Assembly (NCBI GenBank): GCA_903821255.1
Contig: CAIJKT010001078.1
Span: forward strand, 1-11,554
Length of the DNA stretch: 11,554 nt
Reading direction: 5' to 3'
Source: an uncultured Lentisphaeria bacterium
GTDB taxonomy: Bacteria; Verrucomicrobiota; Lentisphaeria; Victivallales; Victivallaceae
Position numbers and translations under genes: made by a program. Under the pieces are notes generated by a model, which ran no database searches, was not told the origin of the DNA, and was given only the letters and a program-made list of their open reading frames with translations. The number at the start of each line of letters is the position of its first letter. The stretch's first letter is position 1. Shown here one piece after another: positions 6,123 through 11,554 of the stretch.

Positions 6123-8561
6123 ATGAATTTGCGCAATGTCACTTTGGAGCTAAGTTCAAAGCCTTTCCGGGATAACTCGGAAGAAACCATGCGGGCGGTT
6201 TGCCGCAAAATGTTTACCCAATGGATGCCGCTGACCCAATATGCGGACACAATATCCGTAATGCTGTGGATTTCGGATGGCTCGGAAATCCTGGAATACA
6301 AAAACAATCTGGACGATCAATTTGAATGGGCGTGCTGGCAGGGAGTGGCAAGTCCGGTATTTGGTTCAACGACCAGTCCGCGCCCGAGCATCCATCACCA
6401 GGCGGTAAAATATATGGACAACCCGCCAACCCGCACTTACCGCTGGCTCAAAAAGTTGATCGAAGTCATCAGGAAAACCGGAAATGAAATCACCGGCAAA
6501 CCGGTCAGGGTTGGAGCCACTTTCGACCCCGGCCCGGAATTCGCAGTATCGGAATTTAAATATGTCATGCACCGCGAAATCTGCTGCGGGGGCTCCATCG
6601 GACGGGATACTTTCGTTACCTGCAATACTTTTCTGAAACAGGATTCGGCAAAATATGCCGGTTTCCCGGAAGGCATTCCGGACCGGACGCCGTTCGGCGT
6701 ATTTCTCGGACGGCAGTCGAGACATTTTTTGCGGGACATGGGTTATGACTACATCTGGTTTTCCAACGGTTTCGGGTTCGGCCTGGAAACATGGGGCATC
6801 ACCGGTTCCCTGTTCGACGGCAAACAATTCTTTCCTGAAAAAGCAGGGGAAATATCAAAGGAAATCTTGAAATTCTGGGAAGATTTCTCCCGCGAATGTC
6901 CAGGCATGCCGATTGAAACGCGCGGCAGCAACCTGACCGCCGGCATCGAGATTTCCACCGATGCCGCACCGCTGAATGAGATTTATAACACATTCAGAGC
7001 ATCGCCGCCGGTGAATTCGCCATGGGCGGCGCTCGACAAAGACATTGGGCTGGAACTGGCCGGATGGCTTTCCCATATCTCCGAACTGCCGGATGGAAAC
7101 TATCCATTCCGTTTTTACATTCACGATCCGTGGTTTATCAACAGCCCGTGGCTAGACCGTTACGAACGGGAACCATATGACATTTATCTGCCGCTCGCAG
7201 TTTCGATGATTGACCGGCAAGGCAATGTCCGTACCCCTTCGTCCATCAATCTGCTGACCGTCGATGATTCCTACGGCGAAATGCCGGACCAGGTGCCGAT
7301 GGAAGTGATCCCGTACATTGCAGACGGTCTGCGCCGCAAACCAGATCAGGCCGGGCCTTTTGTGTGGATCTATCCGTTCAATGAATATCAGGAAATGGTG
7401 CTGAAGCAGGGCAGATGCCTGGATGAAATATTCGCCGATGACTGGTTTATCCGCGGGGCGATCAATAACGGGCTGCCGTTGAATACCGTAACCAGCCTGA
7501 CCTCATTCTCTGCACTGCTGGACAGCAAGCCGGAGATTTTTGCCGGAGTTGTGCTGGTGATCCCGGTCAATGTCTGCTCCAGTGATTGCGTGAGAAAACT
7601 TGAACAGTTCGTCAAATCAGGCGGCAATATCCTGTTCTACGGTCCGGCGCAGAGCGCGGTTCCGGAAATGCTGCGGCTGCTCAATCTGAAAATAGTTGAC
7701 GGAGTATCCGGCGAAATGAGCTTAACGCTGAATCTGGAAGCTGACCAGTTGACGGAACAATCCTATCCGCGGACTATAGTTCACTACGATATTTTCTCAG
7801 GCGGTCCGCTGCGCGAAGTAATTGCCGATCAGAATGATATGACTACCGCAATCAAGGCGGCGGCGGTCAAAGATGCGCACAGCTCAAGGGTTACAGCGCT
7901 GACGCGCAAACCGTTCTCCGCCGGCTCCGGTAAAATATGCTGGGTGAGGACCATCAATCCTTCACAACCAGCCGACTGGCTGAGGGCTGTCTCACCGCCG
8001 GACGCGAACAAAATATTTCATTTCGACAACGTCATGCGCCTGATGATTCAGGAGTTGGGGTTTAAAGTGATTTACCGTAAGGATGCGCCGGCCAGGCCCA
8101 ATCCGAAAATGTCCGTCTCCAGAAATCGCAACGCGTTTTATTTGTCAATCTTCTGCCCTGACACGCTGGTCGAAGAGCACCTCCGGTTCCCGTTCGGCGC
8201 CCCGATTATGAGCGGACTTGAAACAGAATTGAAGAACGGCGCGGCGGTATACCGGCTGCCGAACACCACCAGTCGCGAATGCCGCGTGTTTGTGGAACAG
8301 GCTCAGCCCGGAGCCGTAACGTGTCATGAAGTATGTTCCGTCTACACGGGAATATCCCGGCGGCTGCTTGTGACCGGATTGAAAGACGCCGATGTAACGT
8401 TCTTCCCGGAAACCGGCAGTGAAAAACGGCTGGAGATACTGCCTGACCCGCAAGGGCCATATCTGGAAGGCAACTTCATCACTCCTGAATTTACCAGAAA
8501 CGGGCTCGGAACGTGCGTAAAACTGAAAAATATTTCCAGCCCGATAATGTTCTCGTGGTAA
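6123..8561 (+). CDS. Uncharacterised glycosidase-like protein, cytoplasmic
   Basis: An 812-residue protein without a signal peptide or membrane segment. I do not recognise a named family. The N-terminal two-thirds alternate predicted strands and helices like a TIM barrel, with aromatic-rich strands (GYDYIWFSNGFGFGLETWG, about 207-225; NYPFRFYIHDPWF, about 326-338). Two acidic residues sit in strand-end-like contexts: Glu139 in DPGPEFA and Glu265 in MPIETRG. They are candidate catalytic residues, by inference only. Residues about 455-510 (VVLVIPVNVCSSDCVRKLEQ, then FVKSGGNILFYGP) resemble the Rossmann-like trimerisation domain that follows the barrel in GH42 beta-galactosidases. The C-terminal ~150 residues look like beta-sandwich modules. 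It starts at ATG 6123 with only a weak GGGA upstream. It is followed after 24 bases by an isomerase-like gene and then an SGNH hydrolase gene, suggesting intracellular processing of an imported glycoside. Confidence 0.68.
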   Translation: MNLRNVTLELSSKPFRDNSEETMRAVCRKMFTQWMPLTQYADTISVMLWISDGSEILEYKNNLDDQFEWACWQGVASPVFGSTTSPRPSIHHQAVKYMDNPPTRTYRWLKKLIEVIRKTGNEITGKPVRVGATFDPGPEFAVSEFKYVMHREICCGGSIGRDTFVTCNTFLKQDSAKYAGFPEGIPDRTPFGVFLGRQSRHFLRDMGYDYIWFSNGFGFGLETWGITGSLFDGKQFFPEKAGEISKEILKFWEDFSRECPGMPIETRGSNLTAGIEISTDAAPLNEIYNTFRASPPVNSPWAALDKDIGLELAGWLSHISELPDGNYPFRFYIHDPWFINSPWLDRYEREPYDIYLPLAVSMIDRQGNVRTPSSINLLTVDDSYGEMPDQVPMEVIPYIADGLRRKPDQAGPFVWIYPFNEYQEMVLKQGRCLDEIFADDWFIRGAINNGLPLNTVTSLTSFSALLDSKPEIFAGVVLVIPVNVCSSDCVRKLEQFVKSGGNILFYGPAQSAVPEMLRLLNLKIVDGVSGEMSLTLNLEADQLTEQSYPRTIVHYDIFSGGPLREVIADQNDMTTAIKAAAVKDAHSSRVTALTRKPFSAGSGKICWVRTINPSQPADWLRAVSPPDANKIFHFDNVMRLMIQELGFKVIYRKDAPARPNPKMSVSRNRNAFYLSIFCPDTLVEEHLRFPFGAPIMSGLETELKNGAAVYRLPNTTSRECRVFVEQAQPGAVTCHEVCSVYTGISRRLLVTGLKDADVTFFPETGSEKRLEILPDPQGPYLEGNFITPEFTRNGLGTCVKLKNISSPIMFSW

Positions 8562-8585
8562 TTATACAAAGTTAAGAGGAAAATC

Positions 8586-10049
8586 ATGAAAATCGGACGT
8601 AGAAAACCGCTGACCGCCAATATCGCCGTATTCGGCGTCGCCCACCATGTGTACTGGGCTCAGTTTGAAGGTCTGCAAGACACCATGAAGGAAAAACTGG
8701 ACATATTCGTGAACAAAGTTAATTCCAACGGCGTCACGGTCAAGAATTTCGGTATCATTGACAATGCCCAGGGGGCTTATGCGCTGCTGCCGCAATTAAA
8801 AGCAGGCAATTTCGATCTGATCTTCGTGGATATGGTGACTTATGCCACCTCTTCGACTTTCGGAGTGATCGCCCGCGAGCTGAAGGAAGTACCAATCGTG
8901 CTGGCGGCGCTACAGCCGCTGGCGGCAATGGATTATGCCAATGCTTCAACTTTCATGCAGCTTTGCAATGACGATTTCTGTTCCGTTCCGGAATTTACCG
9001 GCGTCGCGGTGAGAATGGGACGCAAAGCCCCTGACGTCATCATCGGGATGCTGGAAAACGATCCGGCGGCGGATGCCGAAATCGCGGACTGGTGCAATAT
9101 CGCCAAAGCAATGCATGATTTGAAACGCGCCCGGATCGGACATATGGGCCATGTACTGGAAGCAATGCTCGACATGCATACCGATCCCACGGCTGTGACC
9201 GCCGGTTTCGGCTGTCATGTCGTCCAGTGCGAGCCGGATGATGTAATGGTTCATTTCAGCAAACTGACCGCTTCTGATAAGGCAGTGCTGGCGATGAAAG
9301 AACGCATCCTCAATTTCTTCGACACTCCAGTTCCGGTAAGTGACCCGCTAACCGAAAAATTAAATGAAAAAGACCTGGAAATAGCTTCAAGAGCCGCCGT
9401 GGCGCTGGAAAGATTCATCGAAGAAAAACAACTTGACGGCCTCGCCTATTATTACGAAGCAGGAAATGGTTCGGACATGCGGACGCTGGTCACCAATTTT
9501 ATCGTCGGCAATTCCATGCTGACTTCCGCCGGATTCCCGATGTGCGGCGAATTTGACATTAAAACCTGCATCGCAATGATGATCATGGACCGACTGGATA
9601 TCGGCGGAAGTTTTGCCGAATTCCATCCGATCGATTTTATTCGCGACACGGTGCTCGTCGGCCATGACGGTCCGCATCACCTCAATATCGCCAACGGCAA
9701 ACCGGTGCTGCGCAGCCTGAAGAAATATCACGGCAAACCCGGTTCCGGCGCCAGTGTGGAATTCAAAATCCAGGAAGGCCCCATCACCATGCTCAGTATC
9801 GGTCTGAAAGGCGACGGCAAGTTCAAGTTTATCATTGCGGAGGGAGAATCCGTCGAAGGGCCGGTGCCGCCTACCGGCAACACCAACACGCATGGACGCT
9901 TCAAGCCGGATATCAGGACTTTCCTGAGGCGCTGGATTGCTGAAGGCCCGACCCATCACTTCGCTCTCGGCACCGGACATCATGCAGAAAATATTCGAAG
10001 GCTCGGCGAACTGCTCGGCATCGAAGCCGTCATCATTGATGGACGTTAA
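8586..10049 (+). CDS. L-arabinose/L-fucose isomerase-like protein
   Basis: A 487-residue cytoplasmic protein, close to the ~500 residues of L-arabinose isomerase (AraA). Enzymes of this fold interconvert aldoses and ketoses with a divalent metal. Landmarks against my recollection of E. coli AraA: GEFDIKT (321-327) corresponds to GEGDWKT; GGSFAEFHPIDF (340-351) to GGTSFMEDYTYHF, placing Glu345 at the metal ligand Glu306; His382 in KKYHGKPGSG at His350; and THHFALGTGHH (456-466) at the GGAHHTVFSHAL motif, placing His458 at His450. The region of the remaining ligand, Glu333, reads VGHDGPHHLN and has no Glu at the aligned place, so the site differs from classical AraA. AGAGGA ends 5 bases before ATG 8586. 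The partner genes suggest catabolism of a released pentose or deoxyhexose; the exact sugar is unknown. Confidence 0.82.
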   Translation: MKIGRRKPLTANIAVFGVAHHVYWAQFEGLQDTMKEKLDIFVNKVNSNGVTVKNFGIIDNAQGAYALLPQLKAGNFDLIFVDMVTYATSSTFGVIARELKEVPIVLAALQPLAAMDYANASTFMQLCNDDFCSVPEFTGVAVRMGRKAPDVIIGMLENDPAADAEIADWCNIAKAMHDLKRARIGHMGHVLEAMLDMHTDPTAVTAGFGCHVVQCEPDDVMVHFSKLTASDKAVLAMKERILNFFDTPVPVSDPLTEKLNEKDLEIASRAAVALERFIEEKQLDGLAYYYEAGNGSDMRTLVTNFIVGNSMLTSAGFPMCGEFDIKTCIAMMIMDRLDIGGSFAEFHPIDFIRDTVLVGHDGPHHLNIANGKPVLRSLKKYHGKPGSGASVEFKIQEGPITMLSIGLKGDGKFKFIIAEGESVEGPVPPTGNTNTHGRFKPDIRTFLRRWIAEGPTHHFALGTGHHAENIRRLGELLGIEAVIIDGR

Positions 10050-10062
10050 TGGAGAAACAATA

Positions 10063-10725
10063 ATGGCTATCGCGGAACAAAAAAGTTACCTTCAGCCGCT
10101 CAGCGCGGAACTGATGAAGATATGGCCGGACAACCGGACGATAAATATCGTCTGTCACGGTCACAGCGCCCCAGCCGGATATGCCGGTTTTCATGTGGTG
10201 GACACCTTCAACGCCTATCCGCATCTGCTGCATCGTATGCTCAAAGAGCGCTACCCGATGGCGGTCATCAACGTCATTGTCACCGCCATCGGCGGCGAAT
10301 GCTCGGCAGCCGGAGAAAAACGGTTTGCAGGCGATGTACTGTCTCTCCGTCCGGACCTGATTACAATTGATTACGCGCTGAATGACCGCTTCATCGGACT
10401 GGAACAGGCGGAACAGGCCTGGAAGTCCATGATTGAACAGGCGCTGGCGCTAAAAATAAAAGTGCTGCTGCTGACCCCCGGCATGGAAGCGGTGTGCAGC
10501 CGGCAGGATCCGGAACTGGCGGCGGCCCATGCAAAGCAGATCAGACGGCTTGCCGCGGAATATGGCATAGGTCTGGCGGATTGTCTGGAAGTCTTTCAGC
10601 AATATTGTGACAACGGAGGACAAATCAGCGATTTACTGTCATGGATCAATCACTGCAACCGTGACGGACACCGGCTTATCGCGCGTGAAATATTCCGATG
10701 GCTGCCGATTCTGCCGCCGACTTGA
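10063..10725 (+). CDS. SGNH/GDSL-type hydrolase, putative carbohydrate esterase
   Basis: A 220-residue protein with the four SGNH blocks, expected to cleave ester groups. The nucleophile block reads HGHSAPAGY with Ser35, having H where the GDS consensus has D. The oxyanion-hole Gly lies in AIGGECSAAG (75-84). The Asn block is IDYALND (Asn107). The catalytic pair is in NRDGH, with Asp201 and His203. No signal peptide is visible, so it probably acts in the cytoplasm, for example removing acetyl groups from sugars released by the neighbouring glycosidase-like enzyme (inferred). The frame is open further upstream into the isomerase gene. I chose ATG 10063 because GGAG (10051-10054) lies 8 bases before it and the isomerase stop is 13 bases upstream. 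Confidence 0.85.
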   Translation: MAIAEQKSYLQPLSAELMKIWPDNRTINIVCHGHSAPAGYAGFHVVDTFNAYPHLLHRMLKERYPMAVINVIVTAIGGECSAAGEKRFAGDVLSLRPDLITIDYALNDRFIGLEQAEQAWKSMIEQALALKIKVLLLTPGMEAVCSRQDPELAAAHAKQIRRLAAEYGIGLADCLEVFQQYCDNGGQISDLLSWINHCNRDGHRLIAREIFRWLPILPPT

Positions 10726-10768
10726 CATTATTTCAGAAAAATAACCAAATTTAACAGGAGTTTCAAAA

Positions 10769-10810
10769 TTGAAAATGTATAATCAAAACAAAGGGGAAAA
10801 AAGATCATGA
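10769..10810 (+). CDS. Possible 13-codon leader peptide overlapping the upstream start
   Basis: AGGAG (10756-10760) lies 8 bases before TTG 10769, which opens a short frame ([13 protein letters not shown]) ending at TGA 10808-10810. That stop overlaps ATG 10807 as ATGA, so translation of the leader could couple to the first copy of the prepilin start. The frame could equally be chance in A-rich leader DNA. The TATAAT within it (10778-10783) may instead be a promoter, in which case the leader would not be fully transcribed. Confidence 0.2.
   Translation: MKMYNQNKGEKRS
10778..10783 (+). promoter_or_regulatory. Possible -10 hexamer of a prepilin promoter
   Basis: A perfect TATAAT lies 24 bases before the first copy of the prepilin start. 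No TTGACA-like element is seen 16-19 bases upstream. Transcription would begin near 10790, just before AAGGGG. Alternatively the prepilin is read through from the SGNH gene, since I see no terminator after 10725. Confidence 0.3.
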
Positions 10811-10851
10811 AACGGCAACAGAATATAAAATTGAATAAAGGAGAAAAGATC

Positions 10852-11554
10852 ATGAAACGGCAACAAATTTTCACCCTCATCGAACTCCTCGTGGTGATCG
10901 CTATCATCGCAATTTTGGCCTCAATGCTGCTGCCTGCACTCAATAAAGCCAGGATGACAGCACGTCAGGCGGCATGCAACAGCAATCTGAAACAGCTCGG
11001 TCTGGCGGTGCAGAATTACGCAGACTCCAACTTCGGCTATCTGATGACGACATTTGGCAATACTTCAAATGGCTATCTTTGGCCCCAGCAACTGGTGGGA
11101 ATGAAAAACTTGCAGGATGGTACGTCCACTAACCGGAATGATGCTAATTTATTTGTCACCCGCAAACAATTGCAGTGCCCGGAGCAGCCCACCGGGTTCA
11201 GTTGGCCATGGAATACTGACTATGCGTTTAACGAAGATATGGCAATGGGTATCGCGCCTTACCGTTCCAATAAACTGGCATCACAACGCCGCCCTTCCAT
11301 TAAGTTTTACATGTTGGACAGTTCCTGCAATCTGCCATCAGGCGGAACCGACTTTACGAAAGGCTCCTTTCGTATTGATTTCGTTGCCACTGGCGGCGCC
11401 ATAACCAGCAACAGCTACGGGCGCCCATCCGGCCGCCATGCGGGCAAATGCAATATCCTGTTTCTGGACGGACACACCGGCAATGTAAAAGTAACCAATA
11501 TAAACTTTCCGTTCTCCGATACCCCGTTCAGATGGTCTTCAGGAGGCGCAAACA
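10852..11554 (+). CDS. Prepilin-like (pseudopilin) protein with H-X9-DG motif, cut by right edge
   Basis: At least 234 residues, with no stop before the window ends. The N-terminus is a type IV prepilin/type II secretion pseudopilin signal: a short basic leader MKRQQI, then [17 protein letters not shown] with the conserved Glu five residues after the Phe, then a long hydrophobic helix. The usual Gly before the Phe is replaced by Ile. The C-terminal part has the H-X9-DG motif ([13 protein letters not shown], about residues 198-210), which defines a very large, functionally unknown family in Lentisphaerota and Planctomycetota. A nearby [20 protein letters not shown] segment (38-57) is also typical. 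The protein is nearly complete given that motif. ATG 10852 is chosen because AAGGAG lies 8 bases before it. ATG 10807 is in frame and has its own AAGGGG, and would add 15 residues before the leader. It is probably membrane-anchored or assembled at the envelope. Confidence 0.87.
   Translation, partial: MKRQQIFTLIELLVVIAIIAILASMLLPALNKARMTARQAACNSNLKQLGLAVQNYADSNFGYLMTTFGNTSNGYLWPQQLVGMKNLQDGTSTNRNDANLFVTRKQLQCPEQPTGFSWPWNTDYAFNEDMAMGIAPYRSNKLASQRRPSIKFYMLDSSCNLPSGGTDFTKGSFRIDFVATGGAITSNSYGRPSGRHAGKCNILFLDGHTGNVKVTNINFPFSDTPFRWSSGGAN

Larger units (their letters stand above)
10765..10865 (+). repeat. Duplicated ribosome-binding/start region before the prepilin gene
   Basis: Two imperfect copies of a leader segment occur in tandem. 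AAAATTGAA is at 10765-10773 and again at 10827-10835. AAAGATCATGAAACGGCAAC is at 10800-10819 and again, 45 bases later, at 10845-10864, inside an identical 22-base stretch. Each copy has its own Shine-Dalgarno sequence (AAGGGG 10791-10796; AAGGAG 10838-10843) and ATG (10807; 10852), and the two ATGs are in frame. The second copy lacks a short segment containing TATAATC. The arrangement arose by a local duplication of the translation start. Confidence 0.9.

Noticed and set aside
5897..6175. Small 92-codon open frame before the glycosidase-like gene
   Set aside because: Its first third is the out-of-frame relic of an AraC HTH (CGFNNLSHF), and the rest reads through promoter DNA and into the next gene.
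9937..10062. Upstream extension of the SGNH gene into the isomerase gene
   Set aside because: It would overlap conserved isomerase coding sequence including the HH motif. ATG 10063 has a good ribosome-binding site and the right family length.
11117..11404. Small plus-strand frame inside the prepilin-like gene
   Set aside because: It lies out of frame within the conserved prepilin coding sequence and has no recognisable product.

Overview
The window looks like a carbohydrate-utilisation region from a member of the Lentisphaerota (Victivallis-like) or a close relative in the PVC group. The main clue is the last gene, a prepilin-like protein with an N-terminal [17 protein letters not shown] segment and a C-terminal H-X9-DG motif. 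Large families of such proteins are characteristic of Lentisphaerota and Planctomycetota. AraC regulators next to secreted repeat proteins and putative glycosidases, and moderate G+C, fit the same picture. Taxonomy is inferred, not proven. All genes are on the + strand; I see no RNA gene, CRISPR array, insertion sequence or convincing intrinsic terminator.

Layout: (1) 3-1157, a major facilitator superfamily transporter cut by the left edge. (2) 1246-2136, an intact AraC-family regulator. (3) 2166-2204, a promoter-like element, followed by a two-gene unit: 2281-4779, an exported Asp-box (BNR) beta-propeller protein, and 4776-5744, a putative lipoprotein with a CBM9-like domain, joined by an ATGA overlap. 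(4) 5745-6122, a stretch without an intact gene. It holds the decayed C-terminal half of a second AraC gene and a second copy of the promoter-like element. (5) A compact unit with 24- and 13-base gaps: 6123-8561, a large uncharacterised glycosidase-like protein; 8586-10049, an L-arabinose/L-fucose isomerase-like enzyme; 10063-10725, an SGNH-fold hydrolase. None of these three has a visible signal peptide. (6) 10726-10851, a leader with repeated ribosome-binding/start sites, then the prepilin-like gene running off the right edge.

The most informative structure is the paralogy between the two intergenic regions. The intact regulator with its downstream promoter (1246-2204) and the relic with its downstream promoter (about 5770-6087) are two copies of one ancestral cassette. 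The relic's reading frame is destroyed, yet a 37-base element after it matches the first copy at 33 positions, with the -10 hexamer in the same column and no recognisable -35. A reasonable inference is that the surviving regulator activates both units, the exported pair and the cytoplasmic trio. The likely scheme is outside recognition of a glycan by the propeller and CBM9-like proteins, uptake by a transporter (perhaps the MFS protein), then cleavage, de-esterification and isomerisation inside. The substrate cannot be read from the sequence.
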